DNA of 64,000 nucleotides from Peribacillus simplex (GCF_900156045.1 NZ_FTMX01000007.1:248001-312000); one strand, 5' to 3'; shown: positions 35,034-43,968, numbered from the stretch's first letter. Numbers and translations: made by a program. Notes: a model not told the origin generated them from the letters alone.

Positions 35034-35752
35034 TCAAGGTGGAGAATCTAAAGAAGTCATTTGGCGATAATGATGTATTGAAAAATATCAATGCAATCGT
35101 TTCCCCTCGGGAAGTAGTCGTGGTGATTGGTCCTTCTGGGTCGGGTAAATCCACTTTCCTCAGGTGTATCAATCAACTTGAAACGATAACGGGAGGCCAT
35201 ATTTTCATTGAAGGGCTTGATACGACAGACAAGAAGGTCAATATCAATAAAGTCCGGACAGAAGTTGGCATGGTATTTCAGCATTTTAACTTATTTCCAC
35301 ATAAGACTGTTCTTGAGAATATAATGCTTGCGCCTATAAAGGTCCGCAAAATATCCAAAGAACAGGCTTCCCAAAGAGGGATGGAACTGCTTAAGAAAGT
35401 GGGACTTGCCGAGAAAGCAAACGCATATCCGGATTCATTATCGGGTGGGCAAAAGCAACGTGTTGCAATTGCCAGGGCGTTGGCGATGGAGCCCAAAATC
35501 ATGCTATTCGACGAGCCGACTTCCGCTCTAGATCCGGAAATGGTCGGTGAAGTTCTTGAGGTCATGAAGCAACTTGCTAAAGAAGGCATGACCATGGTAG
35601 TTGTGACCCATGAGATGGGGTTTGCAAAAGAAGTTGGAGATCGCGTGATTTTCATGGACGAAGGTTATATTATTGAAGAAAATATTCCAAGTGAGATTTT
35701 TAATAATCCCCAGCAGGAAAGAACTAAAGCCTTTTTGAGTAAAGTGCTTTAA
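35030..35752 (+). CDS. Basic amino acid ABC transporter ATP-binding protein
   Basis: A GlnQ/ArtM-type ATPase of 240 residues with Walker [10 protein letters not shown], signature [15 protein letters not shown] and Walker [15 protein letters not shown], followed by the [12 protein letters not shown] switch region. It overlaps the permease gene by 4 bp (ATGA) and is followed by a terminator, closing the operon. It is distinct from the Tcy-type ATPase at 8106-8843. Confidence 0.9.
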   Translation: MIKVENLKKSFGDNDVLKNINAIVSPREVVVVIGPSGSGKSTFLRCINQLETITGGHIFIEGLDTTDKKVNINKVRTEVGMVFQHFNLFPHKTVLENIMLAPIKVRKISKEQASQRGMELLKKVGLAEKANAYPDSLSGGQKQRVAIARALAMEPKIMLFDEPTSALDPEMVGEVLEVMKQLAKEGMTMVVVTHEMGFAKEVGDRVIFMDEGYIIEENIPSEIFNNPQQERTKAFLSKVL

Positions 35753-35764
35753 TTACACGTAAAG

Positions 35765-35797
35765 AAAAAACCTTCCTTTAAGGGAGGTTTTTTTTCG
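35765..35797 (+). terminator. Terminator of the amino acid ABC operon
   Basis: AACCTTCC / GGGAGGTT, with flanking A and T runs, forms the stem; T8 follows. Confidence 0.85.
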
Positions 35798-35814
35798 GAG
35801 CATATCAGGGGGCT

Positions 35815-36186
35815 TCATTTAATATATGAAGCGCCTAAAAGCGATTCAGGGCTTTTACCGAGCACGAGCATACTGATTTTGGCATATCCAATATTTTTAA
35901 TTTGGGAGAAGGTCTGAAGTAATACCTGGATATTCGGATCATCCTTTAACTTTTGAACTTCCTCTATATATAATCCGATAACGGAGGGCATAACGAATTC
36001 AGGGGTGTATTCGTTAGGGTTTTCATCCATGATTAATGTGCCCATAAATTGATATTTAAATTGAAGAGCCCGTGTTAAGGCAACGACATGGAGCAGTTTA
36101 TTAAATAGTTCGGGGTATGAATATTTAATTTTCTCTAGAGCTGCTTCTGTTGCCTGTAACTCATCGACACTAGATAAAGTGATCAT
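35815..36186 (-). CDS. Conserved-looking hypothetical protein
   Basis: The 123-residue, mostly helical soluble protein starts at ATG 36186, 5-6 nt after AAAGGAGAT; an upstream in-frame ATG at 36225 has no such site. Recognisable patches are YSYPELFNKLLHVVALTRAL and TPEFVMPSVIGLYIEEVQKL. I do not recognise the family. There is no signal peptide or TM. It is a single gene converging on the ABC operon terminator. Confidence 0.6.
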   Translation of the reverse strand: MITLSSVDELQATEAALEKIKYSYPELFNKLLHVVALTRALQFKYQFMGTLIMDENPNEYTPEFVMPSVIGLYIEEVQKLKDDPNIQVLLQTFSQIKNIGYAKISMLVLGKSPESLLGASYIK

Positions 36187-36348
36187 GAATATCTCCTTTT
36201 TAGAATATATTGAATCCATCAGCATTTACCGTGCTTTTTACTTATACTAGTCTACCTCCGCCGTAACGCCATGTAAAATGGTTAGATGTTATCATGTGCA
36301 TAACCCAAATCTATGATAGTGCTTACATCAATCATGATAGATAATTCA

Positions 36349-37230
36349 CTACTCATGAGACAACGCTTCCCTCGTATATTTCAGCCATTCTTTTGCAGCG
36401 TATGAAAGGTAATGGTCCTTACTCCATATAAATCCCAAATTCCAACTGATGGAGGGGTTTTTAACCTTGATGGTCTTTACGCGATCATCATGACGGCATA
36501 AACTTTCCGGTAATAGAGCAACGCCAAGTTTACAGTAGACCATTTCCTCAATAAAATCCCAGCGTGAGCTTTCCGTGACGATATAAGGAGAAAAACCAGC
36601 TTCATTACATGATGAAATGATGAGATCACGAAGGACGTAATCTTTATTGAATAAGATGAATGATTCGTTTTCCAGGTCGGCCAAATCGATTTCTTCCTTA
36701 CAAGCATGCGGATGGGTGGGATGAACAATCAAGTTGATGTCTTCTTCCAAAAAAGCAAAATGATGAAAATGTGCGGTGTTGGTTGGCAGGACTATTACTC
36801 CTATATCAATTAAGTCATTTTGGACGGATTCTTCTATTTTCTTTGAACCATCCTCTATTAATTGAAAGGTAATATTGGGATAGTCTTCGTGAAAACGGCT
36901 AAGAATTCGGGGGAAGAAAGAAGCGTCGATGATCGGCGGCAGCCCGATGCGTATATGTCCCTTTTTTAAACCTAATAAATTGTCCATTTCCGTTTCTAAA
37001 TTGTGAAAGGCCTTATCAATCAATTTTGCCTGCTCTAAGACAACCCTGCCTGCATCGGTCAAGATCAGTTGCTTACGTGAACGATCAAAAAGCTCAACAC
37101 CTAGCTCGGTTTCCAGGTTTTTAATCATCTTGCTTATGGTCGGCTGGGTAATGAATAAATGGTCGGCAGCACGAGTGAAGCTATTGAAATTGGTTACCTC
37201 TATAAAGTATTGCAAATGTTTAATATCCAT
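36349..37230 (-). CDS. LysR family transcriptional regulator (CidR/YwbI-like)
   Basis: The 293-residue protein has the N-terminal winged helix of the family (HLQYFIEVTNFNSFTRAADH, then LFITQPTISKMIKNLE) and the LysR substrate domain from about residue 90 (GHIRIGLPP). The N-terminal wording is close to CidR/YwbI regulators of holin-like cidAB genes, but no such genes lie beside it. No divergent target gene is evident either, so its regulon is probably elsewhere. Confidence 0.85.
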   Translation of the reverse strand: MDIKHLQYFIEVTNFNSFTRAADHLFITQPTISKMIKNLETELGVELFDRSRKQLILTDAGRVVLEQAKLIDKAFHNLETEMDNLLGLKKGHIRIGLPPIIDASFFPRILSRFHEDYPNITFQLIEDGSKKIEESVQNDLIDIGVIVLPTNTAHFHHFAFLEEDINLIVHPTHPHACKEEIDLADLENESFILFNKDYVLRDLIISSCNEAGFSPYIVTESSRWDFIEEMVYCKLGVALLPESLCRHDDRVKTIKVKNPSISWNLGFIWSKDHYLSYAAKEWLKYTREALSHE

Positions 37231-37332
37231 TGCGTCACCTGTTATCCTCGTTTAAAATTAGTTTCATTTTACCTGTAAAAGGAAGTGTTTGTAAAACAAG
37301 ATAAGCTTTGCTTGGGGTACATGCACGCATAA

Positions 37333-37365
37333 ATAAGCTGGACTCCAAAGGGGAACCCAGCTTAT
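37333..37365 (-). terminator. Probable terminator of the universal stress protein gene
   Basis: The inverted repeat ATAAGCTGG / CCCAGCTTAT is followed on the minus strand by TTATGCG, a poor T tract. Confidence 0.5.
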
Positions 37366-37397
37366 GAAAGGGCTGGCAAGAGTATCTGCCGTATATT

Positions 37398-37823
37398 TTA
37401 TTTGACCAACAAGACGGGCACTGGGGAATGTTGAACGATATAGTGGCTCACGCTGCCTAGGAATTCCTTGAAGCCACTCAATCCGCGGCTGCCCATGATG
37501 ATAAGGTCACAATTCTGGGATTTTGCATGTTCCAATAAAGTCGTGATGGCTGAACCCTCCACGACAAATGTCTGGGATCCATTCGGGATTTCGGATAAAA
37601 GCGCTTCCGCTTTTTTAATCACTTCCTTGCCATACTTGAGCATGGATTCTTCGATTTCCTGAAAGGCATTGCCATATATATTTGATTTGATTGGCAGCGT
37701 TACAGCGTGAAGCACCTGGATTTCGATAGCGGGATCCAGCTTCGCTATTTCAATCGCTTTTTCTAAAGATTTAAGTGCCAATTCAGATTCATCATAAGCA
37801 ACTAATATTTTTGAACATAGCAT
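37398..37823 (-). CDS. Universal stress protein (UspA family)
   Basis: A 141-residue alpha/beta protein with the N-terminal KILVAYDESELALKSLEKA motif and the ATP-binding C-terminal loop (LIIMGSRGLSGFKEFLGSVS, then SPVPVLLVK). The glycine loop is one residue shorter than the classical G-2x-G-9x-G-S/T pattern, so nucleotide binding is likely but not certain. It is monocistronic. Its stress role cannot be specified. Confidence 0.85.
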   Translation of the reverse strand: MLCSKILVAYDESELALKSLEKAIEIAKLDPAIEIQVLHAVTLPIKSNIYGNAFQEIEESMLKYGKEVIKKAEALLSEIPNGSQTFVVEGSAITTLLEHAKSQNCDLIIMGSRGLSGFKEFLGSVSHYIVQHSPVPVLLVK

Positions 37824-37919
37824 TGATCGATCATTCCCTTCTTTTGAAGAATATACCCCTAGTATATCAATTTAAATCTTTCATGCAGTTTCATAAATTA
37901 GAAATTTTGTGAATATTTA

Positions 37920-37950
37920 TTGAAGTTTACGTTAACGTCAATGTTAAAAT
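37920..37950 (+). promoter_or_regulatory. MerR-type promoter with operator in a 19-bp spacer
   Basis: TTGAAG (37920-37925) and TAAAAT (37945-37950) are separated by 19 bp, the over-long spacing typical of MerR-controlled promoters. The spacer contains TTTACGTTAACGTCAA (37926-37941), a 16-bp palindrome with a single mismatch. As I recall, LiuR-type MerR regulators of acyl-CoA catabolism bind very similar sites. It lies 38 bp before the merR start codon. Confidence 0.75.
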
Positions 37951-37987
37951 AAAGGTAAATAATCCCTTTGCAAAGTGTGGTTTTAAC

Positions 37988-38383
37988 ATGTACACCATTT
38001 CTGAGTTAGCAAAAGAATTCGGATTGACGACAAGGACCCTCCGTTATTATGAGGAACTGGGTATGCTTAGGCCAAAGCGTACCGAAACGGGAAAAAGAGT
38101 TTATGGAAAGAAGGAATATGCACAGCTCAAAATCATAATGCGCGGTAAGAAGTATGGTTTTTCGTTAGTCGAAATAAAGGATATAGTCCTTTTATTCGAT
38201 AAGGATAGGACAGGCATTAAGCAATTGGAAAAAACGATTGAAACTGCAGGACAGAAATTAAACGAAATCAACGAACGCATTAAAGAGCTGGATGGTTTGA
38301 AACAGGATTTTGAACAGGTAATCAAAGGCTTTACCGAAACCCTTCATGACTTGAAAGTGAACGATAAAACAGGCAAGCGGTGA
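37988..38383 (+). CDS. MerR family regulator of acyl-CoA catabolism (LiuR-like)
   Basis: The 131-residue protein has a MerR helix-turn-helix (YTISELAKEFGLTTRTLRYY) with the ELGMLRPKRT wing and a C-terminal dimerisation coiled coil (LEKTIETAGQKLNEINERI). There are no conserved metal-binding Cys, so an organic effector such as an acyl-CoA is more likely. The start ATG 37988 lacks a strong ribosome binding site. It heads the SDR, acyl-CoA dehydrogenase, thiolase and ligase genes, and its own promoter has the MerR architecture, so control of this operon is likely. Confidence 0.85.
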   Translation: MYTISELAKEFGLTTRTLRYYEELGMLRPKRTETGKRVYGKKEYAQLKIIMRGKKYGFSLVEIKDIVLLFDKDRTGIKQLEKTIETAGQKLNEINERIKELDGLKQDFEQVIKGFTETLHDLKVNDKTGKR

Positions 38384-38457
38384 AATTAATCTTGAAAATA
38401 GGTTTTGATGATAGTGAGAGATGAATATATATTCTAGAAAACAAATGGGGTGGGAAT

Positions 38458-39225
38458 TTGGAAATTAAAGAAACCATTGCAGTTGTAACAGGCGGGGCTT
38501 CTGGTCTGGGAGCTGCGACAGTAAGAAACATCATTAAAAAAGGTGGAAAAGCGGTCATATTTGACCTCTCGGAAGTAAACGGGGCTAAAATGGCTCAGGA
38601 ATTGGGAGATTCAGTGCTGTTCATTAAAACGGATGTAACTAGTGAGGAAAGCGTATCGGTAGCATTGGATGAAGGAATGAAAAAATTCGGGAGCATCAAT
38701 ACGGTCATCAATTGTGCAGGCATTGCGATTGCAGAGAAGGTCATAGGCAGAAAAGGTATCCATGAATTGAAAGCGTTCTCAAATGTCGTGCAGATCAATT
38801 TGATCGGTACGTTTAACGTAATCCGGCTTGCGGCGGAAAAAATGGTCGAAAATGAACCGAACCAAGAGGGGGAGCGTGGGGTCGTTATCAATACAGCTTC
38901 GGTAGCTGCCTTTGAAGGACAAATCGGACAAGCCGCATATAGTGCCTCTAAGGGGGGGATTGTTGCTATGACTCTCCCGATCGCAAGGGAGCTTGCCACG
39001 AAAGGGATACGTGTCGTATCGATTGCACCCGGTCTATTCCATACTCCGATGTTCGATTCATTGCCTGCAGAAGCTAGGACGTCATTAGGTAAAACCGTGC
39101 CATTCCCCCCAAGGCTCGGGTATCCCGAAGAGTACGCTAAACTAACGGAAAGCATCATAACGAATCCAATGCTGAATGGGGAAACCATCAGACTTGATGG
39201 GGCCATCAGAATGTCACCCAGGTAA
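38458..39225 (+). CDS. SDR family 3-hydroxyacyl-CoA dehydrogenase (type II, HSD10-like)
   Basis: A classical short-chain dehydrogenase of 255 residues: cofactor motif TGGASGLGAA at residues 11-20, NCAGIAI, catalytic Ser in NTASVAAFEG and the YSASKGG active-site Tyr/Lys. The long insertion after NCAGIA and the C-terminal FPPRLGYPEEYAKL are typical of type II 3-hydroxyacyl-CoA dehydrogenases, which act on straight or 2-methyl-branched acyl-CoA. It starts at TTG 38458 after GGGGTGGG. It lies 74 bp downstream of merR in the same operon. Confidence 0.8.
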   Translation: MEIKETIAVVTGGASGLGAATVRNIIKKGGKAVIFDLSEVNGAKMAQELGDSVLFIKTDVTSEESVSVALDEGMKKFGSINTVINCAGIAIAEKVIGRKGIHELKAFSNVVQINLIGTFNVIRLAAEKMVENEPNQEGERGVVINTASVAAFEGQIGQAAYSASKGGIVAMTLPIARELATKGIRVVSIAPGLFHTPMFDSLPAEARTSLGKTVPFPPRLGYPEEYAKLTESIITNPMLNGETIRLDGAIRMSPR

Positions 39226-39304
39226 GTGTTAATTCCTTAAGGGCAATTCATTGTATATCTGGAAAAAGGGCCTCCGACAAAAAGAAATGGAGAGGAGAAA
39301 ACAG

Positions 39305-40450
39305 ATGAAGCATCCATACCTAAGTGAAGATCATGAAATTTTCCGTAAGTCATTCCGTAAGTTTTTAGTGAAAGAAGCAGTTCCCAACTATGAACGATGG
39401 GAAGAAGAGAGGATCATTCCCCGGTCATTTTGGGTGAAAATGGGGGAACAGGGTTTTTTATGTCCGGACCTTGGAGAAGATTATGGGGGTTCCGGGGTAG
39501 ATTGGGGCTTTGCTGTCATAATTAATGAAGAATTGGAAAGAGTCGGTTCTGGTTTCATTGGTTTCGGACTTCACAGTGACATCACCGTTCCGTATATTTC
39601 CGCATACGGAAATGAGTCGCAGAAACAGCGCTGGCTTCCTAAATGCACGACAGGGGAAATCATTACGGCCATTGCCATGACAGAGCCTGGAACAGGTTCG
39701 GATTTGGCCAATATTAAAACGACTGCCATTTTGGATGGAGATCATTACATATTAAATGGCCAAAAGACATTCATCACAAATGGCATTCATGCGGATTTGG
39801 TCATCGTTGCCTGTAAAACGGATCCAAGTGCCGTTCCGAAACATAAAGGTGTTAGCTTAGTCGTGGTCGAAAGGCATACACCCGGATTTTCCAGGGGGCG
39901 AAAACTGAAGAAACTTGGCCTGCACAGTCAGGATACAGCAGAACTCATCTTCGAGGATTGCCGTGTTCCAAAGGAAAACCTGCTTGGTGAAGAAGGCAGG
40001 GGGTTTACTTACTTAATGGAAAAACTGCAGCAGGAACGCCTTGTGGTGGCAATTTGTGCTCAAACCGCATCTGAGGATATGCTGGCCGATACGATTGAGT
40101 ACGTGAAGGGCAGGGAAGCGTTCGGAAAATCCGTAAGTCAGTTTCAAAATACACAATTCAAAATCGCGGAAATGGCAACGGAAATCACAATGGGGCGTGC
40201 CTTCCTAGATCAATTGATCGCCAAACATATGGCTGGTGAACAGGTTGTAACGGAAGTTTCGATGGCAAAATGGCGTTTGACGGAGACTGCCAGAAAAATA
40301 TCCATTGAATGCATGCAGCTCCATGGCGGCTATGGATTTATGGAGGAATACAAGATTGCCAGAAGGTATCGGGATGTTCCGGTAGCAAGCATCTATGCCG
40401 GGACAAATGAAATCATGAAGAAAATCATTGCTAAGAACCTGGGTCTATAA
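39305..40450 (+). CDS. Acyl-CoA dehydrogenase (LCAD-like active site)
   Basis: The 381-residue FAD enzyme has TAIAMTEPGTGSDLA and the HGGYGFMEE motif. The residue equivalent to the catalytic Glu of medium-chain enzymes is Ala (IYAGTNEI in place of IYEGT). A Glu in the helix segment LQQERLVVAI matches the position used by long-chain and isovaleryl-type dehydrogenases, so the enzyme is probably active with that arrangement. ATG 39305 follows GGAGAGGAG. The electron-transfer flavoprotein it needs is not in this window. Confidence 0.85.
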   Translation: MKHPYLSEDHEIFRKSFRKFLVKEAVPNYERWEEERIIPRSFWVKMGEQGFLCPDLGEDYGGSGVDWGFAVIINEELERVGSGFIGFGLHSDITVPYISAYGNESQKQRWLPKCTTGEIITAIAMTEPGTGSDLANIKTTAILDGDHYILNGQKTFITNGIHADLVIVACKTDPSAVPKHKGVSLVVVERHTPGFSRGRKLKKLGLHSQDTAELIFEDCRVPKENLLGEEGRGFTYLMEKLQQERLVVAICAQTASEDMLADTIEYVKGREAFGKSVSQFQNTQFKIAEMATEITMGRAFLDQLIAKHMAGEQVVTEVSMAKWRLTETARKISIECMQLHGGYGFMEEYKIARRYRDVPVASIYAGTNEIMKKIIAKNLGL

Positions 40451-40477
40451 TAAAAGGATGAGAAGGGGAGAGAGTAT

Positions 40478-41629
40478 ATGCGGGAAGTGGTTATCGTTGA
40501 AGGGATCCGCACGCCAGTAGGCAGAAGGAACGGTGTCTTGAAAGACGTTCGCCCTGATGATCTGGCCGGGGAAGTATTGAAGAAGCTGATTGAAAAGGCG
40601 GGCATCGATCCGGCCATTGTCGATGATGTCATTTTAGGCTGTGTTTCACAGTCGGGCGAACAGGCCGGTGATATAGCAAGGGTTGCTGCACTGATTGCCG
40701 GGTTTCCGATTGAAGTGCCGGGAGCGACGATTGACCGTCAATGCGGATCAAGTCAGCAGGCAGTCCATTTCGCTTCCCAGGCCATCTTGTCAGGTGATAT
40801 GGATGTGGTAGTGGCCGGTGGTGTGGAAAACATGTCACGAGTCCCCATGGGGTCTAATTATCAAGGTGCTGGAACAAGCCAAAAGTATATGGACTCGTAT
40901 GAGGTGATCAACCAAGGTTTGTCAGCTGAGAGAATCGCCGCTAAGTGGGGAATAACACGGAAAGATTGTGATCAGTTTTCCGTTGAGAGTCATGCCAAGG
41001 CAATACGTGCTCAAAATGAAGGGCATTTTAACCGTGAAATGATATCAGTAACGGGTACTGATAAAGAAGGAAATCAAATCGAAGTTACGGAAGATCAAGG
41101 CCCAAGGGGTGGAACCACGCTTGAAGTACTTGCTGGATTGAAACCGGTTTTTCAAGAAGGCGGTTTAATCCATGCAGGGAACTCAAGTCAGATCAGTGAC
41201 GGTGCTGCCGCCTTATTATTGATGGAACGCAGTAAAGCCGAAGAACTTGGATTGAAACCGCGCTTTAAAGTGCATACACGGGTTGTTGTCGGGTCAGATC
41301 CCACCCTGATGCTTACGGGACCGATTCCCGCCACCCAAAAAGCTTTGGAAAAAGCAGGTCTTACAATTGATGATATCGATATCTTTGAAGTGAATGAGGC
41401 TTTCGCCCCTGTACCGATTGCCTGGCTAAAAGAAACGGGGGCAGACCCCAAAAAGCTGAATCCAAATGGCGGGGCGATTGCCTTGGGTCATCCTCTTGGC
41501 GGAAGCGGTGCCCGATTGATGGTGTCGATGATCCATGAGTTAGAAAGGACGGGCGGCCGTTATGGGCTGCAAACAATGTGTGAAGGCCACGGCATGGCGA
41601 ATGCAACCATCATTGAAAGATTGGACTGA
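40478..41629 (+). CDS. Acetyl-CoA acyltransferase (thiolase)
   Basis: The 383-residue thiolase has nucleophilic Cys89 in IDRQCGSSQQA, the VAGGVENMSRVPMG segment, the NGGAIALGHPLGGSGAR histidine motif and the C-terminal MCEGHGMANA catalytic Cys. It cleaves 3-ketoacyl-CoA with CoA. It lies 27 bp after the acyl-CoA dehydrogenase gene with a GAAGGGGAG ribosome binding site, clearly co-transcribed. The chain-length preference is not evident. Confidence 0.9.
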   Translation: MREVVIVEGIRTPVGRRNGVLKDVRPDDLAGEVLKKLIEKAGIDPAIVDDVILGCVSQSGEQAGDIARVAALIAGFPIEVPGATIDRQCGSSQQAVHFASQAILSGDMDVVVAGGVENMSRVPMGSNYQGAGTSQKYMDSYEVINQGLSAERIAAKWGITRKDCDQFSVESHAKAIRAQNEGHFNREMISVTGTDKEGNQIEVTEDQGPRGGTTLEVLAGLKPVFQEGGLIHAGNSSQISDGAAALLLMERSKAEELGLKPRFKVHTRVVVGSDPTLMLTGPIPATQKALEKAGLTIDDIDIFEVNEAFAPVPIAWLKETGADPKKLNPNGGAIALGHPLGGSGARLMVSMIHELERTGGRYGLQTMCEGHGMANATIIERLD

Positions 41630-41762
41630 AGCCGGACTATCCATTTAGAAACATTCGTAATTCGCACGAAAGTAAAAGCTGAAAAAGGGATGAAGCCGAC
41701 CATCGGCAGGCTTTGCCTAAACTCTTCGGAGTTGATGGTGGTTACTTGAGGAGGAACATGAT

Positions 41763-43343
41763 ATGTCAGTAACGATTAAAAATATCTTTGATCAGACGGT
41801 TCAGAAATTCCCCATTAAAGAAGCTATCTACGACGTGAGAAGAAATATCCGCTATACGTACATTCAATGGAATGAGCAGGTGAATAGGTTGGCGGCTGCC
41901 CTTCAAGCGGAAGGGGTGCGAAAAGGGGACAGGGTCTCTACGTACCTTTACAATAATGAAGAGCTTGCAACAGCACTCTTTGCCTGTGCAAAAATCGGCG
42001 CAATCTTTAATCCAATCAACTTCCGATTAATGCCGGAAGAGTTGGCCTTTATCTTGAACGACGCTGCTCCAAAGGTCGTTTTATTCGAACACGAACTGGA
42101 AACGAACGTTGCCGCAGTTGAAAAGCGATTTCCGGAAACGGCTTTTTGGTATATTGATGATGATGTGCCTCGATATGCAAAAGGTTACCGCCAGAAAATG
42201 GCCAGTATCTCGTCAAAGCCTGATGAAGTGGACGTTCACGAAGATGATATCTATGCCATCATGTATACGAGTGGGACAACCGGACGTCCAAAAGGGGTCA
42301 TTCACCTTCATAAAGACATGGTCAAACAATCCGAGATTTTAATAGAGGCCATGAAGTATGAACGCTCTGATATCGGTTTGATCACTGCACCGATGTTTCA
42401 TTGTGCCGAATTGCACTGTTCCTTTTTACCACGCATACAGGTCGGTGCCGCAAATGTCATATTACATCAGTTTAATCCCAAGAAGGTCATGGAATTGATT
42501 GAAACCGAAGGGATCACCAAGTTTTTTGCTGCACCCACGATGTGGAACATGCTCATCCAGGAAAACTTGGATGAGTACAAATTCCAGAGTTTGAAGCTTG
42601 GGCTTTATGGAGCAGCCCCGATGGCTCCAACACTTGTACGCGCCTGTCAGGAGAAACTCGGCATCCAGTTCATCCAAGCTTATGGAATGACTGAAATGGG
42701 TCCCGCCATCACTCTCCTAATGGAGGAAGATCAAATCAGGAAAGCGGGTTCTGCCGGCAAGGCATGTTCCGATCATGAAATAATCATTGCCCGTCCGAAT
42801 GACGAAGGGCCATCGGATCCCGAGGATCTGCTGGAACCTGGGGAAACAGGGGAAATCCTTGTGAAGGGTCCGTGTATCATGCAGGGGTATTTTCAAAAAG
42901 ATAGAGAGACCGAAAAGGCGCTTTACAAAGGCTGGTACCATTCCGGTGACATCGGTTTCCTGGATGAAGATGGATATTTGTGGGTCAAGGACCGGGTGGA
43001 CGACATGATTATTTCTGGAGGGGAAAATATTTATCCACGTGAAGTGGAAGATACCCTATATGAGCATCAAGGAGTTCTCGACTGTGCAGTACTTGGTCAA
43101 CCGGATGATCAATGGGGGGAAATGGTGACGGCCTTCATCGTAGCCAAAGACCCAACGCTTGCGGAAACAGATTTAGAAACCTGGTGTAGAAACAGTGTTA
43201 CACTAGCAAACTATAAACGTCCAAGAAGGTATATCTTCTGTAATGAGCTGCCTCGAAACGCAAGCGGGAAGATTCAAAAATTCTTGCTTCGTAAACAGTT
43301 GGAAGAAAATGTTGATGGAAAAAGTTTGGGGAACCTTCTTTAA
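41763..43343 (+). CDS. Acyl-CoA synthetase (AMP-forming, FadD-like)
   Basis: The 526-residue adenylate-forming enzyme has the P-loop motif MYTSGTTGRPKGV, the A5-like QAYGMTEMGPA, A7 GWYHSGDIGF, A8 VKDRVDDMIISGGENIYP and the C-terminal catalytic Lys in NASGKIQKF. It activates a carboxylic acid to its CoA thioester, providing substrate for the upstream enzymes. AGGAGG precedes ATG 41763. A 133-bp gap separates it from the thiolase gene, but no terminator is visible, so it is probably the last gene of the operon. Confidence 0.85.
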   Translation: MSVTIKNIFDQTVQKFPIKEAIYDVRRNIRYTYIQWNEQVNRLAAALQAEGVRKGDRVSTYLYNNEELATALFACAKIGAIFNPINFRLMPEELAFILNDAAPKVVLFEHELETNVAAVEKRFPETAFWYIDDDVPRYAKGYRQKMASISSKPDEVDVHEDDIYAIMYTSGTTGRPKGVIHLHKDMVKQSEILIEAMKYERSDIGLITAPMFHCAELHCSFLPRIQVGAANVILHQFNPKKVMELIETEGITKFFAAPTMWNMLIQENLDEYKFQSLKLGLYGAAPMAPTLVRACQEKLGIQFIQAYGMTEMGPAITLLMEEDQIRKAGSAGKACSDHEIIIARPNDEGPSDPEDLLEPGETGEILVKGPCIMQGYFQKDRETEKALYKGWYHSGDIGFLDEDGYLWVKDRVDDMIISGGENIYPREVEDTLYEHQGVLDCAVLGQPDDQWGEMVTAFIVAKDPTLAETDLETWCRNSVTLANYKRPRRYIFCNELPRNASGKIQKFLLRKQLEENVDGKSLGNLL

Positions 43344-43483
43344 TGCAGGGGACAGTGAAAAGTCATCTAGAATTGCTTGGCATACGAACTTGGAAGGAAG
43401 AAATTTAATAAAGACCGTAAAAGATATAGATGAATTATTATATAAATAATAATCCTGTGGAACAAATCAAGTAGAGAGAATAG

Positions 43484-43653
43484 TTATCCACAACAAAAAT
43501 GCTGCGTGGTTAGCCTGACATCCCCTTTATCCACATAATCCACAGGGTTATCCAGAAATAACATTATTTTCATGTTAATAAGGTGAGTTATTACACTTAT
43601 AGTTTGTCAGTATTTTCAGAATATATCCACAATATACACAGGGGTGTGGATAA
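43484..43653. promoter_or_regulatory. DnaA-box cluster
   Basis: Three exact TTATCCACA boxes occur in 170 bp: 43484-43492, 43527-43535 and, inverted, 43645-43653. Three single-mismatch boxes accompany them: TAATCCACA 43536-43544, TTATCCAGA 43548-43556 and ATATCCACA 43623-43631. The last pair forms an inverted repeat (TATCCACA, 13 bp, TGTGGATA). The region lies between two convergent genes, so a promoter role is unlikely. A DnaA-binding or titration site is inferred. Confidence 0.7.
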
Positions 43654-43675
43654 ACCATGCAAATATTGAATATAT

Positions 43676-43700
43676 AAGGGGCTGATTTACAGCCCCTTGG
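43676..43700 (-). terminator. Terminator of yfhD
   Basis: The perfect 9-bp stem AAGGGGCTG / CAGCCCCTT with a 5-nt loop is followed by TATATTCAATATTT on the minus strand. Confidence 0.7.
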
Positions 43701-43718
43701 TTTGGTTTATCCTGCTTA

Positions 43719-43901
43719 TTAACGGCGATTATGAGCACGGCGGTCGGCCGCATTTGCCCGGGCTTGTGCCTCGATGTCTTCCTGGTCAGCCAGTTCGGAA
43801 GAATACTCAACGTCAAGTCCATCACTCTTCAGGTTTTTAGGAACCTGAGGAAGTTTTTGTTTGTTCTTATCTCGATTATGGTGTATGTTATTTCGTCCCA
43901 T
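43719..43901 (-). CDS. yfhD: YfhD family small protein
   Basis: A 60-residue hydrophilic protein (HHNRDKNKQKLPQVPKNLKS, then DVEYSSELADQEDIEAQARA and ADRRAHNRR) matching the Bacillus YfhD family in length and composition. It opens the conserved yfhD-E-F run on the minus strand. GGAGG-like sequence lies upstream of ATG 43901, and a terminator lies downstream. The family is of unknown function and confined to spore formers as far as I know. Confidence 0.85.
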   Translation of the reverse strand: MGRNNIHHNRDKNKQKLPQVPKNLKSDGLDVEYSSELADQEDIEAQARANAADRRAHNRR

Positions 43902-43922
43902 ATTAGAGGCCCCCTAGAATAA

Positions 43923-43968
43923 AAAATAAGCTGGAGATGATTTCACTAATCATCTCCAGCTTATTTTG
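43923..43968 (-). terminator. Strong hairpin terminator downstream of yfhE
   Basis: A perfect stem of more than 17 bp (AATAAGCTGGAGATGAT and its complement) with a 7-nt loop and flanking A/T runs lies between yfhE and yfhD. Confidence 0.85.

Noticed and set aside
43342..43407. 21-codon ORF (MQGTVKSHLELLG...) right after the acyl-CoA synthetase stop
   Set aside because: It is too short, lacks a separate ribosome binding site and shows no recognisable motif.
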